Assembly (NCBI GenBank): GCA_963556695.1
Contig: CAUWAG010000018.1
Coordinates: 2,666,001 to 2,730,000, forward strand
DNA from: Anthostomella pinea
Lineage: Eukaryota > Ascomycota > Sordariomycetes > Xylariales > Xylariaceae
DNA length: 64,000 nucleotides
Direction: 5' to 3'
A model generated the notes under the pieces. It was not told the DNA's origin. It did not search any database and was given only the letters and a program-made list of their open reading frames with translations. The translations under genes and the position numbers were made by a program. Below, in pieces: positions 1 to 11,900 of this stretch (position 1 is its first letter; each line of letters opens with the position of its first letter).

Positions 1-932
1 TGCAGTGAGGGGGGTATGGCGTCTGGTGGGGATGGGAAGTCGGCGATGTTGAAGGCACCGCCGCACTCAAGAGGCAAGCGCTCAAGCATTGATAATAGAG
101 CCATGTTCGTCAACGAGGCTCGCAGTACATTGTACTGAATCATGACTATCAGTTGATGATCTGGGGACAGGGGGAAGGCGAATTTCGGAATGGCATCGTC
201 TTCATATTGGCTACCGCCAGTGAGGTAGGGTATCACTATAGCAGAAAGAGTTAGTGACTGCCCTATTTGACGGGACTGCGACCCTAAGCTTATAACGCAA
301 GTAGTCGCGCCTGTCACAGGGGAGAAGGTAACTCACTAGGCGGAATCACCCGGCGGCAGATCTCGTGCTCGTGATCTAGAATAGAACGATGTTTCATCAC
401 CAGGGGCGCGATCCGCCGCGTAGAGTCTAGCCGCGCCTTGAGGTCAGTCCAATACGAGAATGGCTTCAACTGCAAACGTGACATAACCGCCGTCCGAGGA
501 TGGGCTGTCAAGTAGTTCACGAGAGGTAGCTGAGGTGTGTCATCTGCTCTCCTGGAACGGACACTTGGGTCCATATCCCGAGTGGTTCCGCCAGGACGTG
601 CGTTCTCTGTCTCATGCTGGGCATTGGATCCTTGATGTGTTCCTTTGCGGCGCCCTGGAGTCACATGGGAGTAAGTATATCTCGGTATCCTCGTTCTGGA
701 CATGGATAGACTGCATACGCCAGGCCCTCTGATGCAGGCGGTTCTGTCGTCGCCTCCGCTCGGCGGCATCTGCTAGTCCCGTCCAATCATCTTGCCTGGT
801 ACGAGCCTACGGATTGATGAGTCCCTCGAGCAGTAGGTAGCGATGAAGCCCCTGAGCTGGCCACTTTGACCTTCGGCGTGAAAAGGGACTCACGTCGCGC
901 AGCTGTTGCTTCGCTGATAACTGAAGACTCAT
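1..932 (-). CDS. bZIP transcription factor with DUF3425-type C-terminus (3' end beyond window)
   Basis: Four exons can be read on the minus strand: 932-894, 806-719, 654-337 and 235 to the window edge. The introns (807-893, 655-718, 236-336) have GTGAGT, GTATGC and GTGAGT donors, AG acceptors and a CACTAAC branch site in the last one. Exon 1 starts MSLQLSAKQQLRD; exon 2 gives DDWTGLADAAERRRRQNRLH, the fungal bZIP basic-region signature, and the splice restores QRAWRRRKG. The last exon contains FPLSPDHQLIVMIQYNVLRA, a typical DUF3425 block. Known for the family: nuclear DNA-binding regulators, usually of unknown target. All junctions keep frame, so the visible part looks intact. The function is inferred; no regulon can be named. 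Residues past the left edge are unseen. Confidence 0.85.
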
Positions 933-2509
933 TCTTCGCGAGACCCAATTAGGGGTGAACGTGTTGTGATATGATAGCCGACCTGCTAGTCTCGGTTTCT
1001 CGCGGGACAGTTGGTGTGGTCGAGACGGCTCCTCGTTGATGTCGACGTGACAAACAGGACCGAAACCCCAGCTGAGTATCAAATCGTCTGCTGACTGTGC
1101 TTCCAATGGCTACCGCGGCACCATGAGCTGTCCCCTTCTCTGCTTCGCAGCCCAAGGAAAGCTTCAGCTGGGAGATGGAGGGTGGTTCGGACACTTTCAG
1201 CTGAGGATTTTCGGGCTCGGCGGTGATGTCCATCCGCCTGCCTAGCAGGATGCTTATTATTAGACCGCCCGGGCCTTATCTAATGAGGCGCTGCATGAAT
1301 AACGCAAGGATCACAGTCTTCCTGATACGTCCCTGTGCTAACTTGGATTGGCCTTACTTACCTCAATTCATTAGATCTCAATCATGGGCACGAAGTGCTG
1401 GGAATGGAATTGAAAGCCAGATTGACCAAGGTGTGATGCGGTGACGTACTGAAGTTGGGTGGTCCATGTCATGTGGTTGTGGTGTGGCGTGTCCACCTGC
1501 AACATGAATAGTGCGTCTGGTCGTCTGTACAAGAATTCTCGTCGAGATGTCTGCATCTTCCTTCACCAACTGGCGACGACGCCTAGGTTGCCAAGGTGCA
1601 AGGCTAAGCACTTTGGGATGATGATTATGAATCAACGACAACAAGTCGTGGTTCACCAAAGGACCATGTTCGCAATGACATATACATCTACGAGCTGGCA
1701 TTCCGCCCGGACCGCGGGCCAGTAGGGCTGATGCCGCCTCGGCGCCGCTCGCCGCGTTTCGACACCCGATCTTGATATGGTAGCCGTGCTTCCTTGCTAG
1801 AACTGTGGCGATGGCAACGGCACTCTTGGGTGTGTTCTGCTTCTGCGAGTGATGCGACTTACGTGGCTCTACTCTTGTATCTGACTTGATCGGCGGGATC
1901 ATCTCGTCATTCTCGATGCCATCAAACTTCGTCTCGCTCTATTACCCTGGGGATGCAGTGTCCGGAGAGCTCATGGCAAATTGTCGTGTTCCGCGTTACG
2001 GAGCAGCTCCTTGCCTGCCATGGATAGATGAAGGATGTATTCCATCGTGTGCAAGACTTCATAGGGCTCATCTCCACTTGTCGTCGTGGCGAACTTCTCG
2101 ATTGCTGTATGGAAGCATCGCATTCCTTCGACCGCCGACGGCACCCAAGGAGTTTGTCTTTGTGTTTCTGCTAAACCGAAAGCTTGACCAAGTGTCAGGC
2201 AGATTCCGTGACACCAGCAGCGTCATATCCATCTACTTTCACATCCAGTCGGGCAGCCCACGAGATAAACCTTTCATAGCCCAATTGACCACCTTACAAC
2301 CAATCTTTACTCGTCCATTTCTTAGCAACAACATAGACAACGTCTATTTTCTTTCCATCAATCAATTCAGTATTGCAAGCTCTTCCTATTCGTACTTTTT
2401 TGTTAATCAAGTTTTGTCGCTATCATTGGTTCTAATAAGCCAGGCGAAGCTTACTACCCATGGCCCATGGCGGGCTATGGAAGGTTCATTCCGCGGACTG
2501 CCCACCGGT
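933..2509. other. Intergenic stretch without a secure gene
   Basis: This stretch separates the bZIP gene from the RRM pseudogene. It holds one possible short-chain dehydrogenase relic on the minus strand (listed separately) and a 210-codon plus-strand open frame at 1886-2518. That frame has no recognisable domain and a pyrimidine-rich, UTR-like composition at 2340-2420. I do not call the frame a gene. Confidence 0.5.
1378..1902 (-). pseudogene. Possible relic of a short-chain dehydrogenase (Rossmann N-terminal fragment)
   Basis: The frame contains VAIATVLARKHGYHIKIGCR followed by NAASGAEAASALLARG, which resembles the beta-alpha-beta segment just after the TGxxxGIG loop in NAD(P)-dependent short-chain dehydrogenases. 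The TGxxxGIG loop itself is not visible upstream. The residues after the fragment do not continue as the family would, and parallel frames are broken by TAA and TAG. If the assignment is right, this is a decayed fragment rather than a working gene. It could equally be a chance resemblance in an unrelated open frame of 174 codons. Confidence 0.25.
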
Positions 2510-3434
2510 TTAATTTGACTCCTCGCTCGCCTCTATGGGCTCTGTCCCTTTTGCGTACGACACATACAACCGTTTGCCCTCGAACACCTTGTGATTGACT
2601 TCATTCTTGGCCTTCTCAGCCTCCGCTTCAGTTGCAACATCCACGAAGCAAAAGCCTTGGCGCCCCCTCCTGCCCTTTCGGTTGCTGATAGCCACACTGG
2701 ACGAAAGTCAGGCTCCCGAGTCGTGTCGGAAATGTGCGAGCTGGTACTTACACCTCGAATCCCTTGAAGAGCTCACTAATCTCAGTAAAGTGCGTCGATC
2801 GGTCGTGAATCCTGGGCAGACCAACCACGAAGAGTCGCTTGCCCCTGGGATCGTATCGGTATCTGTCACCCTTCTCGCCCGACCATCGGACCCAGCGATT
2901 GATACCCTCAGAAGGGCCACCGGACTGACAAGGCCCACACTTGACCTCCCGCCCAAGTAGCATCTTGCCATCCAGCTCTTCCATTGCCTTATCGGCCGCC
3001 GCAGAGTCGGGAAACTCGACGTAGCAGAAGGTCTTGTTCTGGACGATGAACGGGTCGATGTCGACGTGAATATTCTTATAGTGGCCAAGATCCTACTCTT
3101 TCAGCAGCATGTCGATGTCCTCCGGCATCGCCTCATGCGGCAGATTGCCAACGTAGATACGTTTTCCATCCGGGATGGCTTTCGCGGCGTCATCATCATC
3201 CTCCTGCGCAGGGCCGAGGGTCTGCAGGCGATCGGAGGGCGGTCTCGTGGACGCGAAATCTGAACGCTCTTGCTGCCCCCCAGGGTCGCTAATACAGTCG
3301 CGTCGGTCTCCCTCATTATCCTATGAGGAGGGGTTTGACCCATCCTGCAAGAACTCGGATGCCTTGCTCTCTGGTGGTGCTGAATCCGACCTCCGCAAGT
3401 CGAAGGACTCTCTCCAATTGTCGGAGCCAGACAT
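2510..3434 (-). pseudogene. Tandem RNA-recognition-motif protein interrupted by two amber codons
   Basis: Starting at the ATG at 3434-3432, one frame runs for 289 codons across a 55-nt intron (2697-2751, GTAAGT donor, CTGAC branch, CAG acceptor). RRM1 shows RNP2 KRIYVGNLPH near codon 91 and RNP1-like TFCYVEF; RRM2 shows RNP2 KRLFVVGLPR and RNP1 GRQGFCFVDV, ending KRLYVSYAKGTEP. The frame is broken only by TAG at 3321-3323 (codon 38) and TAG at 3093-3095 (codon 114); there is no frameshift. Both would be CAG (Gln) after a single C-to-T change in a CA context, as RIP produces. As written it cannot make the full RNA-binding protein unless the stops are read through or are sequence errors. Confidence 0.75.
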
Positions 3435-5286
3435 ATCTTGATCAGCGATATGCTGATTAGCGATGGACTGGATAGGTAGAATATCGGTATGAACTGCTCG
3501 GCGATCTGAATCAGTTGGTTGTTGCAAGGATGCTGGAGATAGAGAGAGAGAGAGGGAGGAATCTCCAGGTCTCCAGGTCTGCAGCGGAGTTGACACGTTA
3601 GATTCCCACTCTGCCACTGTGCGTTGCGCCTTCCCACATATTCAGGCTGCTCCTTCGCAGCGTACTCGGTTTCCAGTGTCCGAGAGGCACTTCCTTCTCT
3701 GCTGGCACAGATTTTCATCCCGCCGAAGCCTGAGTCTAGCACCTGTCTCGCACTTTCCGAGATCCTGTGCGGTAGTGTCCCTCTGGCTCAGGCCAGCGCA
3801 GAAGCCAACCTGCCAGCTCACCCCCAGTCACCACCACATCACAATCCTCGGCTGGGTCCGTCGCGACGTAGTGAGCCAATGTTGAACAACCTGGAAAGAG
3901 CCGTTTCCCCGACTTCACATCCTCGGGCTGCACAGCTGATCGCGTGGCAGGAGCCAAGCCGTATGCTTCTCCGACATTGTGGCGCTGGGATCTCATGTTC
4001 TTGGACGCATTCACATGTCGTTCATTGTGACCTGGCCGAGGAAACAGCTGGCGCACGCTCGATGCTTGCAGCATGTCAGCCCACAGAAACCACGCAACTC
4101 AACACGTGAAGGGCGCACAAGAGTGCACATATATGCTCATCAATTGAACCCCAGCTACGGCAGAGCCCGGGGCAGGTATGAGATGAATCCACGGTAGCTT
4201 CATCCTTTCGCTTCCACGTTAATCATAATAAGGTTGATGATGGATACTCTCCTGGAGGGACACCTCGGTTAGGGCGCACGAGTGCTAGGTAGAGCAAGTT
4301 GATCAATCCGGAACAGCTTATCTCGATGGCCTTGGAACAGGCGCCCAAGATGATATAAGGAGAACATAACGAATATCTGTCTGGTCTGCTACATCACAAG
4401 CATCGTTGATGGACGTGAGATGCCAGAGAGAGTGTACAAGGGACACGCAGGCTGAGCAAAGGTAGTAGTTGAGCTTTGAGGCTTGCTATCCATTCAGCTG
4501 CCACGATGTGCCAAGTTTAGTAAGGGTCGTTCACTCTATACCACCATGGATTATTCAGCAAAGGGGCACCGGTTATCAAGATCCTCCAGAACGGTCTAGA
4601 TGACATTCGGTGGGGGACCCCTTGTGTGAGCAAGCATATAAGGTTGTTTAATATGTAAAATACCCTGGTAAGGATCATGGGGGGATCTACCTTCCTACCT
4701 GGTCCGATTAGAGCGACGGATCTAACGTCAGTTGCATGAAGCTTCATTCCTCTTGATCTCCTTGCGAGTATCCATAGTTGAAGGATTCACTTGGATTCGC
4801 TCCACATTCATGCAGGCGTCTATACTCTTGAGTTTGAGTTTCAGCTATATACACCTACCTAACCAGGTAGTTCTGTTTTCGTATCAAGGTGGTGTTCCGG
4901 AGAAATTGCGCAAACACTCGTCTACCCTGTTACATTTCGCCCGTAGGAGCGCCGCGAACTATGCATCACCGCGGACCATAATCTACCTGCCGTTCTGAGT
5001 CGTCATATCGAGCCATTGTTGTTAAAGACCGCAATCCTCTACAAGCCTCGGTCCCGAGGTAGCAAGCTGGAGGTCGGTGTCTCGAGTACAAGTACCACGC
5101 AAGATGGTGTCTCAGTACTCGTATTCTGGACCGCCACGACCACCAATAGAACCCTGCTTCACATCCTACTCGTCGCATTCCCTTTTTCACAAGTAAGCAT
5201 TACCCGTTGCGTGTGTGAACACCATCACTCGTTACTAATTGCAGCACCAGCTCCAGTCACAGTCAAAGTACCAACTCGTTCCCAAC
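3435..5286. other. Intergenic region, no gene recognised
   Basis: About 1.85 kb between the RRM pseudogene start and a small secreted-protein gene. The open frames here are short, overlap one another on both strands and show no motif. A purine-rich GA tract lies at 3538-3560, upstream of the RRM start. The last ~300 bases before 5287 probably contain the promoter and leader of the downstream gene. Confidence 0.5.
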
Positions 5287-5688
5287 ATGAGGACTTCTCT
5301 CCAAACACTCGCCACCGCCTTCGCGGCCGGCACACTGGCCGCGGCGCAGACGACCACGACCACGGCGCAGACGACGACCTCGCTGGTCCCTGACCCGCCC
5401 GCGGGTTTTTGGGCCAACCTCTACAACACCTCGGACTGCAGCGGCACCACCCCCACCCACTATTACCTGCAGTTCGAGGGCGCGTGCCGCAACCAGCCCA
5501 TCTCGGCGAGCGGCTCGGCCGAGATCAAGATCGCGAACACTGATACGCAGGCGCTGACGGCGTGGACGGGCCCCGACTGCACTGGCACGGTCGTCTTGCT
5601 CACGCAGGCGGTGGGGGAGTGCGAGGACCTGCCGGGAACAGCGGCTATTCAGAGCTGGAGTCTCGATCTCAGAGCCCTAAGCTCTTGA
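5287..5688 (+). CDS. Small secreted cysteine-containing protein
   Basis: An intronless frame of 133 residues starts at ATG 5287 (context CCAACATGA) with an N-terminal signal peptide (MRTSLQTLATAFAAGTLAAA). A Thr-rich linker follows, then a compact domain with four cysteines in the contexts TSDCSG, GACRN, GPDCTG and GECED, which could form two disulfides. I chose this ATG over the in-frame start 16 codons upstream because the signal peptide begins here. The size, signal peptide and even cysteine number fit fungal apoplastic or cell-surface small secreted proteins. No named family is recognised and no role is assigned. Confidence 0.7.
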   Translation: MRTSLQTLATAFAAGTLAAAQTTTTTAQTTTSLVPDPPAGFWANLYNTSDCSGTTPTHYYLQFEGACRNQPISASGSAEIKIANTDTQALTAWTGPDCTGTVVLLTQAVGECEDLPGTAAIQSWSLDLRALSS

Positions 5689-6288
5689 TGGGAGCAACTG
5701 ATCGTTGACGGGTATTGCTGGAAGTTGGAGCGCCGTGTGGCTAGGGACTTTGGGGAGATAGCAACTGCCAGTGAGCATCTTGCGTGGTGGATATCTTTCT
5801 CTATCTTGATCATTGAATAGTACAACTCTCGGAGTGTTTTGCCCTCGTGTACTAAGCAACCCCGACTGTTTAAGGTTCAGTGAACCCCCATATGTTTTCA
5901 TCCGTGGTTACTTGTTGAACGAGGCTGGTCTCGTTGCTGCTGTGAGACGCGCTTTTTGCGCGTGCCTTCCCTCGAGAGACTTGGAGTTGTTTTAATCGAC
6001 ATTGACTTTGAGTGGCTTGCCCTGCTGACATCTTCAGGGCAACTACTTGAACCTGGAAGCACGCGTTTTGTTTTTACTTCGAGCACAAGTCCTTCCCTCA
6101 AACGCCTCGCGCCCTCCATATACTTACATCATACCCGTCTCGTTACTCAAGGTCTTATTCTTTCTTTCTCTCCAACCAATTCGTATCACGTTATCAACAA
6201 CAACCAGTTGGTCCCATCTCAGTCTTCACTGTTCTGATTGTATTCCATCCCACACCCGGGCCACTCTTGTCAGCGAGACGAGCGAGAC
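5689..6288. other. Intergenic region and leader of the BTB gene
   Basis: 600 bases with no supported gene. The pyrimidine-rich stretch at about 6145-6245 just before ATG 6289 looks like a fungal 5' leader. Confidence 0.5.
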
Positions 6289-7145
6289 ATGGCCGACCAA
6301 GCATCTGCCGCCACCAGCAGCAAAGCATCTGCGGGCAAACGAGCGGCCGAAGAACAAGCCCCAGATGTACCCCCTGCCAAGCGAGCATCTTGTAGCGCCA
6401 TGAATTGGCTCGACAGCATGTTCGTACATCCTCAAAACACGCCCGATGAGGCGATCCGCTGACACGCACTAGTTTCTCGAAGCCAGAAACGTTTGGCTTC
6501 GTCGTTGGCCCCGACGCCGTGGAGCACACTGTCCACCAAGAACCCTTCAGACAACTTGCGCCCTACTCCAGGACTCTTATGGACGGCAGCATGGAGGAGG
6601 CAGGAACGGGTCGCGTCATCTGGGATGACATTGAAGTCCCTACCTTTCGCCGTCTATGCCAGTTTGCCTACGCGAGAAATTACGTGATCCTTGATATGCA
6701 CAACCCGCCTCCACCCGAAGGACTGAGTCAGCTAATCAGTCATCGACATACTCGTGGTGATGGCTTGAAGCTACATGAGAACAACCTATGGAATTTTCTC
6801 AACGCGTCTTGCTGCCCCTCCCACAACTACGCCCACAACTATGTTCATGCAGTGTATCAGCCTGTAGGGTGTCAGCCTGTAGGCTGTAGCGAACAATACC
6901 CCAAGGATCAGCCCTGCTACCATGCGACAAGAAACCTTTTGGAAGAAATCTATGAGCATAGGCCACGAACTCGCACTGTCAATTACAACCCATATGCCGG
7001 GTATACCGACCCTGCCAAGACTGATAGGCAACCCGGTCCCGATTCTGTCGAGGTAGCCAAGATCTATGAGAACCTCATGTGCAACGCCAAAGTTTACGTC
7101 CTGGGCGATCGATACGGCATTTCGGAGCTCCATTCGCTTGCAATA
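6289..7145 (+). pseudogene. BTB/POZ-domain protein, 5' part, cut by a LINE insertion
   Basis: Exon 1 (6289-6419) encodes MADQASAATSS and an Ala/Lys-rich leader. A 53-nt intron (6420-6472, donor GTTCGT, branch CTGAC, acceptor CTAG) joins it in frame to a second exon with BTB core features: TFGFVVGPDAVEHTVHQ, FRQLAPYSRTLMDGSMEE, then VPTFRRLCQFAYARNY, and VYVLGDRYGISELHSLA. Fungal BTB proteins often act as Cul3 adaptors or self-associate; the role here is unknown. The frame runs to the target-site duplication at 7131-7145 and then into LINE sequence, stopping at 7172. The rest of the gene lies at 12785-13056. The gene is therefore disrupted. Confidence 0.8.
7131..7145. repeat. Target-site duplication, left copy
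   Basis: CATTCGCTTGCAATA occurs here at the end of the BTB coding sequence and again, identically, at 12785-12799 right after the LINE tail. It is the 15-bp duplication made by target-primed insertion. Confidence 0.9.
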
Positions 7146-7326
7146 AAAGACGACCAGGTCAGCTCATCATAATTACATGGACAACCCGCACACTCTTACC
7201 AAAAACAACTATTTTTCTTGGCGCCCCGCTGTTAGGGCGCAACCTCTATATCTGCACTAAAACAGGCATTTATTTCAGTACCTGACTATCCTTGCCAAGG
7301 CGCAGAAAATTTTTCTCACAAGCTGG

Positions 7327-8904
7327 ATGGCACCCCTTCACGATAGGCCCCCAAATACGCCAGTGGCCGTCCCAAAGACGACTACTGGCGGCGTGCTCAA
7401 ATCCCCGGTCCCTAAAAGAACATATGGCCCGGCAACCCCAAGCAAGCTCCGCCAGGCACTGCTCGACGACATCAACAGCAGCCCGTCACAGGTCTCTGAG
7501 GCTGACTTCACCATTGTTTCCCCTCTGAAAGGAAAATCCCGAAATATTAATACTAGCAGCATCATTGATATGGAAGTACCTCAATCAAACGAAATCTCTA
7601 CAGACCAAGCCATTGGAGGCGATACAGGGAACAAGGTCTCTTCCTCAAAGTGCCAGGACCAAGTAGCCAAAATACTGGCTAAAGACAAGCATCTCTATGA
7701 AGCCAGGATGACAATGTTTCAAGAGTGTGCTGCAGCAGTCGATAAGACACTGGAAAAAGCTGGAACCGAACTATACTCTCATGCCAAGGAGTTCAGCGCT
7801 TTCTTCTCCAAATGCCTGAACGAGTGGCTGGAAACCCGAGATCTGCCCAAAAGAAAGACCACTCCTGGCGGGATAGGGATAGGGAAGCCCACCATGACCT
7901 TCGCCCAAGCTGTCTCCTCTGGCCAACGACAGCATCCATGGACAGTCAACACTACCATGAAGAAAACACAGCCTGGCGCCCTTATCACTACCAACCAACT
8001 GAAGAAGAAGCAGGATGATCTCCGGGTCTTTGTCCGCATGGATAATAGCCACTTAGAGCCTTATGGAATCAAGTCTACACTGAACAGAAGACTTAAGCTC
8101 CACCCTCAGGAGCTTAGAGAAGTGACACGGTGTCCTTCTGGTTTTACCTTACACCCAAGGGACAAGCCAACTCAGGCTAAGCTTCTGGCTTTCCAAGAAG
8201 AAATTGCCGACATTCTTAAGGCACAAAAGATTGAGACCCACACAGTCTGGTATCATTACAAGGTCAATGGATGCCCAAGAAAGGTCATCAGTGCAGAAGG
8301 GTTCACAATTGATATTACTGACACTGTTATTGCCAATGAAGTTGAAGCCCAAACAGGCGACAGACCTCTGAGGTGCATACTCTCAAAGAACACGATTGAT
8401 TCTGATCCAGAAACTACATGGATAATCTCTCTGCCCAGTGCAGCAAGGAAACCATTCACGCTTTTTGCCCACTCAATGACCTCAAGGCATATTCAACACA
8501 CCCCCAAGGTTCACCAGTGTGCAAGCTGCTTCAGATACCATGGTAGGAATTACCGATGCGAAAAGCAAGTATGTGCACACTGCGCCAACACAGTACACCA
8601 GGGAGAGTGCGAAAAACTAATCCCAAAGTGTGTCAACTGCAAAGGACCTCATGCTGCCAACTTCGACAAATGCCCTGCCCGCCCCAAGGTTGTGAAAGGT
8701 ACCATCCATAAGCACACATGGGAGCAAATCCAGGAAATAAGGCTAGCCGGAGAAAGAGCCAGATCCAAGGCCTTCAACGAAGCAGGCAGAAACCAAGCTG
8801 GGTCAACACCTAGCAACAATAACAAAGACACCACAATGCAAATCGACACAACAGATACAACTCATCCCAGAGATGCCGATACCATTGTTGTCAGTCAATG
8901 TTAG
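7327..8904 (+). CDS. LINE ORF1 (Gag-like nucleic-acid-binding protein)
   Basis: A 525-residue protein starts at ATG 7327. Its C-terminal third carries a zinc-knuckle region around residues 396-455: CASCFRYHGRNYRC, CAHCANTVHQGEC and CVNCKGPHAANFDKC. These are the cysteine/histidine clusters expected of LINE ORF1 proteins that coat element RNA. The N-terminal half is Lys/Ser/Pro-rich with no enzymatic motif. The stop codon overlaps the ORF2 start in ATGTTAG. The homologous decayed reading frame is at 46721 onward. Confidence 0.88.
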   Translation: MAPLHDRPPNTPVAVPKTTTGGVLKSPVPKRTYGPATPSKLRQALLDDINSSPSQVSEADFTIVSPLKGKSRNINTSSIIDMEVPQSNEISTDQAIGGDTGNKVSSSKCQDQVAKILAKDKHLYEARMTMFQECAAAVDKTLEKAGTELYSHAKEFSAFFSKCLNEWLETRDLPKRKTTPGGIGIGKPTMTFAQAVSSGQRQHPWTVNTTMKKTQPGALITTNQLKKKQDDLRVFVRMDNSHLEPYGIKSTLNRRLKLHPQELREVTRCPSGFTLHPRDKPTQAKLLAFQEEIADILKAQKIETHTVWYHYKVNGCPRKVISAEGFTIDITDTVIANEVEAQTGDRPLRCILSKNTIDSDPETTWIISLPSAARKPFTLFAHSMTSRHIQHTPKVHQCASCFRYHGRNYRCEKQVCAHCANTVHQGECEKLIPKCVNCKGPHAANFDKCPARPKVVKGTIHKHTWEQIQEIRLAGERARSKAFNEAGRNQAGSTPSNNNKDTTMQIDTTDTTHPRDADTIVVSQC

Positions 8905-11900
8905 GTACATCAAACGAAACATATCGACACAGGCATCTAGTCATCCATTCTGTGAATACAGCAGGGGGACAAAAGAGTGCAGGCCCTACAGAGTTAGCCA
9001 TCAACCTGGCTGACTATAAAGGAGAACAAGCAGACATCATTCTGATGCAAGAGCCCTGGGTTGGCATACCACCAGGCAGGAGAATGGGAGTAAAGACACA
9101 CCCCAATTACGATATATTCTCCCCAGTGGATTCCTGGGACAGCGACAGTACACGGCCCAGATCTCTCATCTATGTGAGAAAATACCTTCAAGCGGATCAA
9201 CTTCGGCCCTATGCTACACGAGACATCACCTGGGTCAAGGTACAAGGCATTACATTTGCCAGTGTCTACCGGCCATGTGACAACCCACAGGAAGTGGATG
9301 ACATTCTGGAAGTATGGACTCCACCTTTTGGCTGCGTTATAGCTGGAGATTTCAATGCTGGCGACACATCCTGGGACTCAAGCAATCCAGGATATCATGG
9401 TGGTGCTATACTTGCACAAACTATGGCAGACCACGGACTGGATCTGATTTCTGAACCAGATGTCCCGACACATGATGACGGAAATGTACTAGATCTGGTG
9501 TTCTCAGATGTCCCCATGGCTGAAGCCTCAGTCAATGATGCACTTCAGTGCACCTCAGATCATGAGACATTACGAATAGTCATTCCAATCCAGGGAGATC
9601 TGGACCGAGTACCCAAGGCCAATCATTGGATAGTACCGGACGATAAACTACAGGAGCTGGCAGATAATGTCCAAACCAGGATTCATGAACTCCCCCGGCT
9701 GGGTGTATCCCCTGGCCAGGTGGACACCTTTACACAAAGCCTGATCAACATGATCCAAGGCTGTATCAGGACAGTGGGCAAGAGGCCCCGTCAATCTAGG
9801 CCCACTGCTTGGTGGAATGATGACTGCAAAGCAGCTGTTCAGACATACAGGGCCCTTTCCAAACAGACTACAAGCCAAGAAGGACGGAATTCAGCCCGAC
9901 GGGAATTTCGCGGCGTGGTTCGGAAAGCTAGGAGAGAGTATTGGCAGACTCTAATCAATTCAGCAACTGAGCCAAAGGACCTATACAGAATCGTCTCTTG
10001 GCACAAGTTATCAGCAGGATTGCGTTCCCCTCCAATCATCATAGGAGACCAAATATTCGAGTCACAAGAGAGCAAGGCAAATGCATTACGCTCAGCCACG
10101 CTTGAACGAAGTACCTCAGACAACGATATCATCGACCCCTGGTCCGCTCAGATCATACAACCCAAGCCACACATCCCCCTTGAATACCACGTCGGACTAG
10201 AAGAGGCTGAAGGGTGCACTTTAGGAACCAAGAGCAACTCCCCGGGAGTAGATACCCTCACAGTACGGATTCTGAAAGCTTGCTGGCCAGTCATTGGTGA
10301 ATATATCAGAGCCCTTTTCCAGACCTGCCTACTAATTGGACACCACCCTAAACCATTCAAAGTAGCTGAGGTGGTGATGATCCCAAAACCAGGAAAGAAA
10401 GACTACTCCAATCCCAGGGCCTACAGACCAATATCGCTACTGTCATGTCTTGGCAAGGGCCTAGAACGACTCATTGCGAAAAGAATTACCTGGTTTGTTG
10501 TCAAACTTGGAATTCTAGCCCCACAACATTTTGGAGCTCTACCAAAGCGCTCTGCCACTGACCTGGTAGCTGCACTCATACACGATATTGAGCAGGCCCT
10601 TGACCAAGGCCTCGTTGCAACGGTAGTCACATCAGATGTGAAAGGGGCCTTTGATGCTGCCCTAATGGGACGGCTGGTGGTTCGCATGAGAGAACAGGGC
10701 TGGCCAGGCTTTCTCATAAGATGGGTCCAGTCGTTCATGTCCGAGCGGTCCGCAAGAGTTCGGTTTGAAGGTACTGTGACCGATATAAAAGCTCTCACTT
10801 GTGGGCTCCCACAAGGCTCACCAGTCTCTCCAATCCTCTACATGCTGTATACAGAGCCAATCTGTGCCCGACTTGGCATGAAAAGAAGACGCTTTGGATA
10901 TGCAGATGACCTAGCAACACTCTGCATTGGAAAGAACCTTAAAGAAATAGCTACAGAGGCTTCTGAAAACCTTCATTTGCTCAACCAATGGGGACATAAC
11001 AATGCTATTGAATTTGATCCCGACAAAACCGAGATCATGCACTTCTCACGGAAAAAGAACTCAGACAATCCCCCAGTTTGCCACGGAACAATGAACAAAA
11101 CAGCTAAGCATTCCATGCGATGGCTAGGTGTCCTTCTGGATAAGAAACTAAACTTTAAAGACCATGTTTCTCACTGGGCCAAGAAAGCTAGTAGGGTAGC
11201 AAATCACCTTCGAGGACTATGCAACACAGTCAAAGGACTTCCAGTAAAGTCAACCAAGAGGGCTGTGAAAGCTTGTGTTATTCCTATTCTCACACATGGC
11301 CTGGAGGCCTGGTACCCAGGAATCGAGAAAGCTGGGAGCTTAGGTGAGACATCAGCATGTCGCATTAAGGGGCTTCTTGGAACAATAGATGCCGTACTAC
11401 GAACGGCGATCAGGGCTATCTTGCCAGTCTGGAAAACACACCCTGGACATATCTTACACTTTGAATCGCAGATTCCCCCAGCAGGAGTTCTTGCAGAGTC
11501 AATAAGACGACGTCACGGCCTCCGACTAGGACGAATAGATCAGAGACACCCTCTGGTTGGCAGGCTCCAAATACAAGCTCGCAAGGATCCAACAAGGCTA
11601 CAAAGGAGCTTCCAGCTAGTCCCTGACTTCCAGAGACCAATACTTACCAGGCCATCATGGAAGAAGCGCCCAATCCGTAAAGACAAAGATAAAGAAACAG
11701 AGCTCTTTAAGCAATGGTTACAAGAGAGAAACGTGAACACTAACCTTGTCATCTACTCAGATGGATCACAGTTGGATGACCAAGGCACAATCCGCACTGG
11801 ATGGGGTTATACCATCAGGAAAGGCGGCACTACACAAGAAGTATACCGGGGAAGGGGCAGACTTCTACAAGCAGAAGTAGTAGATGCTGAAGTCCATGGT

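Noticed and set aside
1886..2518. A 210-codon plus-strand open frame.
   Set aside because: No domain, no splice logic and a leader-like T/C-rich composition; it ends as the RRM pseudogene begins on the other strand.
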